Positions 47,814 through 58,249 of a stretch of DNA of 64,000 nt are shown here, in pieces. Source of the DNA: Epiperipatus broadwayi (taxonomy: Eukaryota; Onychophora; Udeonychophora; Euonychophora; Peripatidae); assembly GCA_028023455.1 (NCBI GenBank), contig JAQFVV010000055.1, positions 6,974,030-7,038,029 on the forward strand, given 5' to 3'. Position numbers and translations under genes: made by a program. How positions within the stretch are numbered: position 1 is the stretch's first letter; each line of letters opens with the position of its first letter. Below the pieces are notes generated by a model. It worked only from the letters and a program-made list of their open reading frames with translations. It was not told where the DNA came from and did not search any database.

Positions 47814-50388
47814 TGAAACAGTAAGATTCGTATTCGAATCTTAAGTTTCACCTTTTTCTGTCGTCTCTCACTGACCGGTCTATCCCGCCCAAATTTAAAC
47901 TTTTTGATATCGAGTTGTGTGTGTAACAATATTAAAAATGTATAAATACATGTAGAATTCAGCATAAACACGCACACATTTCGATCTCAAATTAAACGCA
48001 ATAAATAGGGATAAAATAATATAATTTAGATTTCTTTTAGTTATATAATTTTGTATAATTTTAATCATTTATTTTGGATTATAAAGTTCGTATTTATTGC
48101 TTTGTTTAAATTTCATTTAATAATAATTCTAAAAAAATCTGATGTAATATTTAATTAAAAGTTAAAATAATCTTATGTTCCCTTTTTGTCTTTGAAATTG
48201 AAAAGCATCAGTCAGTGATAGATATTAGATTAATTAAAGAAAAATTCCCCAAAGTATAATTAGTAAATGTAAAATGTAAACAATAGAACGGCAGCTTTCT
48301 TTAATTAAAAAAACCAACAAAATGCATTGATTATCCTCAGGGCAGATTAAGTAGAACCTAAAATATCTTAACAAAAATGTGAAAGATCAAGATAAAAAAA
48401 AGAGGCCATCTTAGACTTGCTGGAGACATTCACTTAAACTTTAGCTTTGCTCTCGATCACTGAGAGTCTCCAAAATATAAAATAATTTGTTCCTGCCAAG
48501 GTATGACCGAGTAAAGCACCTAGATTATTCTCCATCGGGAGATGGCCTGTCGGATGCTGAACTTTCCATTGCCCGTCATAAATTAACCACGAAGATCTGC
48601 TGCCTGAAATAAATGAGAAAGCTGCTGCTGCTGTGAAAGTAAAATGAAACGTCTAAATACAAGAAAGAATGGCCACTCATGAACTATTTGCTACTTAACC
48701 AATGGACTCGGAAAACTTCTTATAAAACAGGTACCTGTCTGTATTCAAACTCTAGAGTACTCTAATAATATGCTATAGCTCTTCTTCATAATACTTATCT
48801 AAATTATAAAATGTAAAAACTATCATTTGTATAACTAAAATTGAATAATTAATTTAATGTGTAAATTTCTCTAATAATCTAGCTTACCTCACTCTATCTT
48901 TCTTGGGTGCGTATTTCTCAAATCTACATTTTATCTATAGTTATTATTTAATTATTGCCTGCTCATAACTGTCTCAATTTTCAAAGTTTAAATCTATGAT
49001 CGCTTGGAACAGTGAATGCGTGTCAAATTTTCATTAATATTTGCTTTCATAACTAACTTAACTTTCATATAAATCGACACGCATTCAATGCTTCATTTAT
49101 TGTGATGCAGGGGTCTACAACTTCGCAAATGGCTGGCATATTAGTTGTAATAACTCCCAGTTTAGATATGTTTTGTATATATTAAATCTTAATGAATAAT
49201 TCCATCAAATTACATTTCTTTGAGAGTCGCCAACGTTCTTTAGTAAATGTTGATAATGTAGGGCCTAGTTAGAAATCTATTTTAAATCTCATCATAATCG
49301 TTTATACAGTATACATGCGCTACTTTTAGAGACGCGATGACCCATTCTGCCATGAAATTTCCGGATTCTTCAGGGTTGAAATTAACCCCAGTCGTCCTAC
49401 ACAAGCGGGCATAATGGGTGCTCCCGTAGGGCTTGACAATGTCATGCAGCCAGCCGGCAAAACTGCGACATGGACCGCTTGTCCCTGGTTATGCTTATGT
49501 GACATCTTACTTTGTCGGGCCGATGGCAGAGACCAGCCCGACATTTTTATAAACTCATTCGCGGCATTGCAGTTTCAATATACTGCCATTCCATATCGCC
49601 TTTCTAAAGCGTACCATGTGTTCCTTTGCTCAATTCTATTATTCTATATATCACTCCGCCTCTGCATTATCTTCGTAATTCACTCTCAAATAAATGTTGC
49701 CCTTAGTCATAAAATAAATAGTTTAATTAAATAAATATATGTCCGCCACTCTTAAATCTTACTTTAGACTCTTGCATTGCAAAGGTATAAATTCCCCAAG
49801 GCATGCATTAGAAATACTTACTCGAGAATTTTAGGTAGCTAGATTAAGCCTTCAAATAAGTGAATTTCCTTTGTAAACATTACAGTATCGGAAATACCGC
49901 TACTGAAATCATCAATATAAAATAATGTCTAAATAAATAAATGTATTCTTTAAATATAATCATGTCGCAAATCCCGCTACTGAAGCTTTAAATCCATAAA
50001 TATTATTAGTAAATGATTGTTTTATTAAAATGTATTAATAAATAATTTTAAACTATACGTCTGCAGTTACGTTTCATTTATTCGATACCCATTCTATATA
50101 ATATTTCCTCGATTATGTAAATATGAATGTTTAATTAATATTAGTTTGGTTATTGGCTAACTCGAGAATAAAATCATGAGTCTCTTGCATATCCCTGACC
50201 ACTGTGCCTAAGGAAATCTTTACTAATGTCGCATCAGATGCGTTGTTTCGTGGATCGTATTGTGGAACCGATAAACTATGTTCGAACTCAGTACCATGGG
50301 TGGCTTCGCTACTCGGTGGTGCTGCTGTTCTGTATGGTGGTCGAATTCTGCACTATGTTTACGAGTCACACGTTTTCTGACCGTTACA
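47814..50388 (+). repeat. 5' LTR of element B
   Basis: This LTR is 2575 bp. Against the 3' LTR the visible indels are a 10-bp segment near 48045-48060 present only here and two single-base differences, which account exactly for the 8-bp length difference. Substitutions are sparse. Confidence 0.93.
49414..49734 (+). other. 106-codon open frame inside the 5' LTR of element B
   Basis: The frame begins MGAPVGLDNVMQPAGKTA and ends in a hydrophobic Cys/Ile/Leu-rich half (about residues 70-95) that could span a membrane. The 3' LTR copy (53974-54294) has the same length with only a few substitutions. It is open in both copies, but the LTRs are young, so openness alone is weak evidence. I do not recognise the product; it may be chance. 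Confidence 0.3.
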
Positions 50389-50412
50389 TAGTTAAATTTT
50401 TTTTTTAGCGTT

Positions 50413-50436
50413 TGGCGCTTTCCAACGTGGAGCTTC
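50413..50436 (+). promoter_or_regulatory. primer binding site, tRNA-Lys-like (element B)
   Basis: TGGCGC followed by TTTCCAACGTGGAGC lies 24 nt inside the 5' LTR. It resembles the tRNA-Lys complement (TGGCGCCCAACGTGGGGC) with a short insertion and one change. The T-run between LTR and site is unusual and may reflect slippage. Confidence 0.65.
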
Positions 50437-51047
50437 CGATACAAAAAAACCCATATATACCCTGAGCAAAATATAACGCAAATTTCTTTTAGCGTTCGTT
50501 ACTCGAGTTAGCTAATTAATCTATATATATATGATTTTGTTTGATAAAAATAATGAAAAAAAAAGTAAGTCGAGTGAAATAATGTGGGTCGAGTAAATGA
50601 AAGGACAGCAGGCGTAATAACACATTTAAGGAAAGCAGGGATGTGTGTGTAAGTTAAGAAGGAACGAAAATACTCGGATCTAATGAAATATTTTATAGAT
50701 ATATGTCAAAAAAAAAAAAGTAATCAGTCGTTAAATGAGAAAGCAAGTAGCATTGAATTTTTTATTAAAACACCGTTATATATATAGCATAGACAGCTGA
50801 AGCTTGCTATATATGTTAATAGTAAATATTTTGTTAAAGTACAAATATATATATCATAGACAGCAGTAGCTTATTATACGCGTAACCAGTAGTTCGCTAT
50901 AATATATATGTCAAATATGTTAAACGCAGCAATATAGAGATAGGGCAATGTAGAGTAGGTGAGGGCAGCGAAAGAGTGTTATAGGGCCAATATTCCGGTG
51001 GGGAGTAGTCAAATGCTACTAGTATAAAATAAATAATATTAAGAAAA
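50437..51047 (+). other. leader of element B between primer site and gag
   Basis: About 600 bp without a frame. It contains short tandem-like repeats of TATATATAGCATAGACAGC type near 50770-50900 and A-rich runs. It plausibly holds the packaging leader, but no motif is recognised. Confidence 0.4.
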
Positions 51048-51776
51048 ATGGAAGCAGAAAATGATAGAATAGCATCAATGAACTTCAGTCTAAGGTTACT
51101 TGAAATATTTAGAGAGAGTAAAGAAGGATGGAGGAAAATACGTGAGGAAGCGAGAAGAAGATATGAAGAACCAAAAACGAGTCAGGAAGAGGAGGAGATA
51201 CGAGTTAGGGAGCGTCAGAAAATTGATAGGGATATGTTGGTGTATCTTGAAATGATCAACGAACATTATGGAATATCCCCAGTTAGTAAAAAGGAAGAAA
51301 TTAAAGATATGGAAAAGGAAAGGGAATTAGAAATACTTGACAAACCGATGATAGTAGATGAGCAAATAGACCTTATTCCAATAGATGAAGGCCCACAAGA
51401 ACCGTTGAGTGAAAGCAGTAAAAAGGAGACAAGCATGGATGGGGTCAAAAGAATAGAACCAAAAGTCACGGAAGAAAACATGAAAATGGACAGTGGATAC
51501 CAAAGCCACTTAACAAAGATGGTCCACGTTAAAATATTTAGAGTGGAAATAAGGGAAAAACCTCAAACTTACCTAGAGAGCTCACAGAAGTTCTTAAAAT
51601 TTCATAAGAAAGGGCCAGATGTGCAGATAGCTATAGCTAGTAATCATCTGCAGGGATCTGCCAAAAACTGGTGGAATATGGGGAAGTGGAAATTTAGAAC
51701 GATCCAGCGTAGCGTGCCGCTAACCATCCAACCATTAATGACAGGCATTCAAATAAAAGATATGAGAAATGGTTGA
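51048..51776 (+). CDS. gag-like protein of element B
   Basis: This 242-codon frame starts MEAENDRIASMNF. Residues 1-90 are highly charged and helical, likely a coiled coil. Residues 90-150 are an acidic linker. Residues from about 160 resemble a retrotransposon Gag capsid: a hydrophobic strand followed by a Tyr-Leu-x-x-x-x-x-Phe-Leu-x-Phe spacing, then HLQGSAKNWW near residues 198-208, close to the L-x-G-x-A-x-x-W-W signature of Ty3/gypsy Gag. After that motif the frame loses similarity and stops, so the capsid appears truncated by a frameshift or deletion. No CCHC knuckle and no pol follow. It would package element RNA; whether it is functional is doubtful. Confidence 0.7.
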   Translation: MEAENDRIASMNFSLRLLEIFRESKEGWRKIREEARRRYEEPKTSQEEEEIRVRERQKIDRDMLVYLEMINEHYGISPVSKKEEIKDMEKERELEILDKPMIVDEQIDLIPIDEGPQEPLSESSKKETSMDGVKRIEPKVTEENMKMDSGYQSHLTKMVHVKIFRVEIREKPQTYLESSQKFLKFHKKGPDVQIAIASNHLQGSAKNWWNMGKWKFRTIQRSVPLTIQPLMTGIQIKDMRNG

Positions 51777-52372
51777 ATTTCTTACTACCGTGGATTTGAA
51801 CCATTGGGCCAAAGAACCACCCGATAAAAGGCAAGATTAGAAAACCCAAGGCCGCAGTCATCGATGACGAGAGATCGGTATTATCCACCTGACCCGGGGT
51901 TGTAAAAATATTAGACTCTTAGGACGGATTAAACGTATATGAGAATATTAAAACGAACTTGATATAATGAACTTGGTTGAATGGATTGTACTTTAGTCAA
52001 GTAGGGTTTTAGATAGAAATTTTATTATATATATATATATATTATTGTTTTAATTACTATTACTCTTAAAATTTTTTTTATATTATACTAACTAATCCTA
52101 TTCTAAGAATTTTATATATATATACATTCAGTTTAACTAATTATTACTATGATTTTAACCAGACACGGCCAAATTAGGCCATTTTAATTAAACTAAATTC
52201 TAGATCCGGGTATATAAATTGTTCGTTGCTTCATGTAATCTCTGCTTTCTATATTTCAATATATCTGTAAAAACAATAATGTTTTCGTCTTTAAATTATG
52301 TAATGTAAAAAAAAATTTTTTTTCTCTCTCTTTCTTGCCTCCTTTGTTTTCCCTTAATTGTTCACGGGAAGT
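51777..52372 (+). other. interior of element B after gag
   Basis: No pol motif is visible. Sequence up to about 51900 may be out-of-frame gag continuation; the rest is AT-rich with (TA)n near 52022-52042. Confidence 0.4.
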
Positions 52373-52381
52373 ACGGGGAAA
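52373..52381 (+). promoter_or_regulatory. polypurine tract of element B
   Basis: ACGGGGAAA directly abuts the TG of the 3' LTR, where the plus-strand primer of reverse transcription is expected. Confidence 0.6.
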
Positions 52382-54948
52382 TGAAACAGTAAGATTCGTA
52401 TTCGAATCTTAAGTTTCACCTTTTTCTGTCGTCTCTCACTGACCGGTCTATCCCGCCCAAATTTAAACTTTTTGATATCGAGTTGTGTGTGTAACAATAT
52501 TAAAAATGTATAAATATATGTAGAATTCAGCATAAACACGCACACATTTCGATCTCAAATTAAATGCAATAAATAGGGATAAAATAATATAATTTAGATT
52601 TCTTTTAATTATATAATTTTAATCATTTATTTTGGATTATAAATTTCGTACTTATTGCTTTGTTTAAATTTCATTTAATAATAATTCTAAAAAAATCTGA
52701 TGTAATATTTAATTAAAAGTTAAAATAATCTTATGTTCCCTTTTTGTCTTTGAAATTGAAAAGCATCAGTCAGTGATAGATATTAGATTAATTAAAGAAA
52801 AATTCCCCAAAGTATAATTAGTAAATGTAAAATGTAAACAATAGAATGGCAGCTTTCTTTAATTAAAAAAAACCAACAAAATGCATTGATTATCCTCAGG
52901 GCAGATTAAGTAGAACCTAAAATATCTTAACAAAAATGTGAAAGATCAAGATAAAAAAAAGAGGCCATCTTAGACTTGCTGGAGACATTCACTTAAACTT
53001 TAGCTTTGCTCTCGATCACTGAGAGTCTCCAAAATATAAAATAATTTGTTCCTGCCAAGGTATGACCGAGTAAAGCACCTAGATTATTCTCCATCGGGAG
53101 ATGGCCTGTCGGATGCTGAACTTTCCATTGCCCATCATAAATTAACCATGAAGATCTGCTGCCTGAAATAAATGAGAAAGCTGCTGCTGCTGTGAAAGTA
53201 AAATGAAACGTCTAAATACAAGAAAGAATGGCCACTCATGAACTATTTGCTACTTAACCAATGGACTCGGAAAACTTCTTATAAAACAGGTACCTGTCTG
53301 TATTCAAACTCTAGAGTACTCTAATAATATGCTATAGCTCTTCTTCATAATACTTATCTAAATTATAAAATGTAAAAACTATCATTTGTATAACTAAAAT
53401 TGAATAATTAATTTAATGTGTAAATTTCTCTAATAATCTAGCTTACCTCACTGTATCTTTCTTGGGTGCGTATTTCTCAAATCTACATTTTATCTATAGT
53501 TATTATTTAATTATTGCCTGCTCATAACTGTCTCAATTTTCAAAGTTTAAATCTATGATTGCTTGGAACAGTGAATGCGTGTCAAATTTTCATTAATATT
53601 TGCTTTCATAACTAACTTAACTTTCATATAAATCGACACGCATTCAATGCTTCATTTATTGTGATGCAGGGGTCTACAACTTCGCAAATGGCTGGCATAT
53701 TAGTTGTAATAACTCCCAGTTTAGATATGTTTTGTATATATTAAATCTTAATGAATAATTCCATCAAATTATATTTCTTTGAGAGTCGCCAACGTTCTTT
53801 AGTAAATGTTGATAATGTAGGGCCTAGTTAGAAATCTATTTTAAATCTCATCATAATCGTTTATACAGTATACATGCGCTACGTTTTAGAGACGCGATGA
53901 CCCATTCTGCCGTGAAATTTCCGGATTCTTCAGGGTTGAAATTAACCCCAGTCATCCTACACAAGCGGGCATAATGGGTGCTCCCGTAGGACTTGACAAT
54001 GTCATGCAGCCAGCCAGCAAAACTGCGACACGGACCGCTTGTCCCTGGCTATGCTTATGTGACACCTTACTTTGTCGGGCCGATGGCAGAGACCAGCCCG
54101 ACATTTTTATAAACTCATTCGCGGCATTGCAGTTTCAATATACTGCCATTCCATATCGCCTTTCTAAAGCGTACCACGTGTTCCTTTGCTCAATTCTATT
54201 ATTCTATATATCACTCCGCCTCTGCATTATCTTCGTAATTCACTCTCAAATAAATGTTGCCCTTAGTCATAAAATAAATAGTTTAATTAAATAAATATAT
54301 GTCCGCCACTCTTAAATCTTACTTTAGACTCTTGCATTGCAAAGGTATAAATTCCCCAAGGCATGCATTAGAAATACTTATTCGAGAATTTTAGGTAGCT
54401 AGATTAAGCCTTCAAATAAGTGAATTTCCTTTGTAAACATTACAGTATCGGAAATACCGCTACTGAAATCATCAATATAAAATAATGTCTAAATAAATAA
54501 ATGTATTCTTTAAATATAATCATGTCGCAAATCCCGCTACTGAAGCTTTAAATCCACAAATATTATTAGTAAATGATTGTTTTATTAAAATGTTTTAATA
54601 AATAATTTTAAACTATATGTCTGCAGTTACGTTTCATTTATTCGATACCCATTCTATATAATATTTCCTCGATTATGTAAATATGAATGTTTAATTAATA
54701 TTAGTTTGGTTATTGGCTAGCTCGAGAATAAAATCATGAGTCTCTTGCATATCCCTGACCACCGTGCCCAAGGAAATCTTTACTAATGTCGCATCAGATG
54801 CGTTGTTTCGTGGATCGTATTGTGGAACCGATAAACTATGTTCGAACTCAGTACCACGGGTGGCTTCGCTACTTGATGGTGCTGCTGTTCTGTATGGTGG
54901 TCGAATTCTGCACTATGTTTACGAGTCACACGTTTTCTGACCGTTACA
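52382..54948 (+). repeat. 3' LTR of element B
   Basis: This LTR is 2567 bp, collinear with 47814-50388, with TG...CA ends. Both LTRs carry a 106-codon open frame (49414-49734 and 53974-54294). Confidence 0.93.
53974..54294 (+). other. 106-codon open frame inside the 3' LTR of element B
   Basis: This is the counterpart of the frame at 49414-49734, with the same start, stop and length and a few substitutions in the N-terminal half. It is cysteine-rich near residues 22-36 and hydrophobic toward the end. Function unknown. Confidence 0.3.
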
Positions 54949-55059
54949 TTGTTTATAATTGAGAAGTTTAAATAAAGTTTAAATTTTTATATACATTCAA
55001 CATTTAACGATAGATGATGGAGATAGATGGACAATTAAAATCTTAATCTGGATTCCAAG

Positions 55060-55210
55060 ATATTGTAAAAGACCCAGAAAGAGACCACATGTGAGATGGA
55101 TGAATGAAATAAGAAAATGTGTAGGGGTCATGTGGAGAAGAGAAGCTAGAGATCGGAGATGGAATGAACTTGGAGGGACTTTCATCCTGCAGTGGATTGA
55201 TAATGGTTGA
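55060..55210 (+). pseudogene. 3' end of an RTE-type LINE
   Basis: Reads HVRWMNEIRKCVGVMWRREA then RDRRW, ELGGTFILQWIDNG and a stop, nearly the same as 44850-45001. It interrupts a repeat arm: GATGATGGA precedes it near 55010 and follows it near 55216, a possible target duplication. Confidence 0.75.
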
Positions 55211-55617
55211 CAATGGTGATGATGGAAATAGTCCAACATGTTATCACATCGAATATACCATCATCACAAACCTTCAGGCAAATAGTAAATATACATCTGT
55301 GTATATTTCAAATAGTTTAGTTATTAAATGTATTTTTTTAAAAAAATGCACAAACATAAGTTTTGATGCCACCAAATGACCGACCATGCGTGACTAATGC
55401 TGTTGTTTTATTTAATCTCAAAAGCTTTTATTTATGAAAAATAATGTTTACATGCTTATAAAAGACAGGAAAAAATATGTTTTACACATCTTCAACAGTC
55501 TGGGACCATTTGTATATTGATTATCTTCTGATAAATAATAATAAACTAATGTAGTTTTACCATTCACCTATCATCATTGATACAAATTGAATCTATTATT
55601 CATCCTTTGCTTAGCCA

Positions 55618-55833
55618 CTACTGATTCGATGGATCCGGTACATCAATTAATTTCCACATTTCATTATACAAAAATTTTGATGCAATGATAAAATCTCTGT
55701 TTTTTACTTTCCTAATAGTGTTCATAAAAAGACTGACTGGATCAGGGACAGGCACTGTGAACAATAGCCTACATCTAACATTCCATATAGCATGTACAAT
55801 AAAGATGGACGTTTTATTTACTGCCTGCAATTT
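55618..55833 (-). other. unexplained ORF behind a good splice acceptor (possible alternative or nested terminal exon)
   Basis: On the minus strand a pyrimidine tract ending TTCTTTAG is followed by a 72-codon open frame ending in TAG at 55618. The predicted peptide (segments LLFTVPVPDPVSLFMNTIRK and FLYNEMWKLIDVPDPSNQ) has a balanced composition unlike the low-complexity shadows around it. I do not recognise it. It sits in the large MAP3K7 intron between exons B and C. Splicing from exon B would put it in the wrong frame, giving a stop after a few codons, so it is not simply an alternative MAP3K7 tail. It could be a nested gene's last exon, an untranslated alternative exon, or a decayed element. 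Confidence 0.3.
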
Positions 55834-55839
55834 CTAAAG

Positions 55840-56620
55840 AAATCATAAATAAGTAAAAGAATGCTATTTGAAATGAAAATAAATAAAATTAATATAAAGA
55901 TCAGTTAGGTAAAGCTATGAAAGTTGAATAAAAAAAAATATTGAAGGAAAATGCTGCGTAAACAATAAAGTAAGAATGAGAAATCTTGCTTGGAAGTAAT
56001 ACAGTATGAAATATCTATTGACATGTAAATAATAATGAGTCTAAGATGTCTTTCAATTATATATTCATATCATCTGAATCTACGAATTACACCAAGCGCT
56101 ATTTTCTTTTTTGGAGAGAAATTGTTTAAGGTATTTTTATGAATCCTTGACCAATTTTCCAAACTTCGTAAGTTGATATATATATATTATGAAAGATATA
56201 GTGATATTATATATATGGAAATATTTAATGTGTGGAGTTATCCATTTATAATTAACTTAATTAGAAAAGATTTAACCTAAGAACATTGTTTATTAAAAAC
56301 AAATGTCCCAGGATAGGGGTTAAAGTAAAACTGATATGTTGATTACCATTGATTTTCATTAGCTACTATTCTAGGTTAAGTGCTTTCTAATTAATTTAAT
56401 TATAAATAGATAACTCCACACATTAAATATTTCCATCTAAAAAGGCTATTAAAAATATAGTAACATTAAAAGCATAAAGCCAAACTAGTCAATTGATAAT
56501 GTTTTAGAATTTATTTTCTTAGCTGGTCTGGTTGAGTTGTGAATTTGGGATAATTTTGATATTATATATGTACATATAATACATAACAGTGCGTCACATA
56601 GAAAAGATGAATGCTTTCGC
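55840..56620. other. MAP3K7 intron with a local inverted repeat
   Basis: GGAAATATTTAATGTGTGGA at about 56218 is mirrored near 56435 (TCCACACATTAAATATTTCC), with arms of some 70 bp that include TTAATTAGAAA/CTAATTAA text, around a spacer of some 80 bp. Possibly a MITE; no target duplication evident. Confidence 0.5.
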
Positions 56621-56624
56621 CATC

Positions 56625-56930
56625 ATTATGTATGCAGGGCTATCTCTGAATCAATGCATGTGTTACATAACATACTTTAGCTATTCACCACAAAAATTTT
56701 AAAACACTACTATGTCTAGAACATAAATTATGACATGTGTCATACCTTTGGAGATGGTCTTCAATGCCATCATGAAATCTTGCAACCCACTTGAAAACAT
56801 TCTTATGATTCATGACTTCAGGGTCATATACAGTCTGCATCATTTCAAACATTTCAGTAGCAGTTTTGCCCAATTTAATACAAATTTAATACTAGTGTGC
56901 TGTTCCATCATAGTTAAGCCGTGAAACACA
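56625..56930 (-). pseudogene. mariner/SETMAR-type transposase N-terminal remnant
   Basis: The minus strand carries ATGGAACAGCACACT (MEQHT) then, after one frameshift, GKTATEMFEMMQTVYDPEVM and VFKWVARFHDG. The downstream flank (TGAATCAATGCATGTGTTA on the plus strand) is shared with 11950-11980, next to the other mariner remnant, so both are copies of one non-autonomous family. Confidence 0.72.
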
Positions 56931-57613
56931 CTGTCACATTTCATGTTGTAATTCGTAATTCAGACATGGTAGCATCTTAAAATTTTTCTGGTGAATAACT
57001 AGTCTACGTTACTACATAAACATGCTGACTCAGAGATGGCATTGCAGACAGTACGAAAAGAAAACCAATCACCGGTGACACACAGTATATATCACATAGA
57101 TTTAAAGAAAAATCTATTATGTTAAAAATCTTTATGATACAGTAAAATGTAACCATAAAAACTATTATTTTTATATCATTTTCAATGCACAAATAATTCA
57201 GTTTAAAAATTCCTCCTACTAGGAAAGAAATATTTTTTATTAGCAGTAATCTTTCATTTAGTAGTGAAAAGTAACTTGACTTCTTTAGAAGTTGAAAAGA
57301 ATATATAAAAAAGATATTAATTTTATTATTAATTTTATTATTATTTATCTTTTCCCCCCGGGGATTTTATTATTTATAAAATTGTTAATTAAAGGTATCC
57401 ACTGATTTACATAATATTAAATATTTCAAATAATATATGCTTTTTTTTTTAAAAAAAAAAAGCTTTATAAAAACTAAATGAATAGTATTCCTGAAGTGTA
57501 ATTTTCACTACACCACTCTCATGCAAGGTAGGGTCTGGTTTCTATCCACTTTTAAAACCTTCTAGAAGGATGTAATCATAAACATACGACCACAGACATG
57601 TGACAAAGATGTA

Positions 57614-57668
57614 TGATCTCCACGATGCACATTTTGTGCTGAATCAACTCATCAATTCGCCCAATTAC
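57614..57668 (-). ncRNA. hammerhead relic, HHR1 subfamily b
   Basis: First box TTGATGA (57649-57655), second box AAAA, stem III TGTGCATC type with H17 = C. It is clearly homologous to 42054-42118 but decayed. Confidence 0.5.
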
Positions 57669-58249
57669 ATTCTCTTACACATATCTTTATTATTGAACTT
57701 TTAAACATCACATGATCACTATCTTTCATGCTTGCTCATAACTGTTGTTAATAAAATAAAATACTTTGATCCCACTCAATATAATAATATAATGGTTGCT
57801 ATATACGTTCGTAAATGAAAATAAAAGACTTAAATTTATTTACATGATCAGTGGGGGTTAGGGAACATTTCATCATTATTGTGAGGGGCAACAAACAAGT
57901 TAATTTTGTTTTTTTAAGTATAATTTTTATTGTTTAATATAAAACAACTTTTTTTAAATATAAAATTAAAAAACAACAATGTATTCTCACGTGAAAGCAT
58001 TCAATTATTTATTTAGCTTATGATTTTTTTTTACAGCAGCTTAACAATTAGCAAAATATCGCAAAGGAACTTGTAGACAATTTGTCCAGGAGATAGAATT
58101 CAGTAGCGGCTTTATTTTTTTAAACACCTTCAATTCCACCACAGATTTAATCGCCATTAACTATGTAGTTCATGGTAGTCAATATCTGCATGAAATTCGA
58201 TTTATGATGCAGATGAGTGCAACATAATATAATAGCATAAAATGGTTAT

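Larger units (their letters stand above)
47814..54948 (+). mobile_element. LTR retrotransposon B (Ty3-type, gag only, LARD-like)
   Basis: Two near-identical 2.57-kb LTRs (47814-50388 and 52382-54948), both beginning TGAAACA and ending TTACA, flank a 1993-bp interior. Target duplication TTGT is present on both sides (47810-47813 and 54949-54952). Just inside the 5' LTR is a tRNA-Lys-like primer binding site, and a purine run ending GGGGAAA abuts the 3' LTR. The only coding potential in the interior is a 242-codon gag-like frame. The LTRs together are more than twice the length of the interior, as in large retrotransposon derivatives that borrow enzymes from relatives. High LTR identity indicates a recent insertion. 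It sits in the large MAP3K7 intron, antisense to the gene. Confidence 0.92.
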
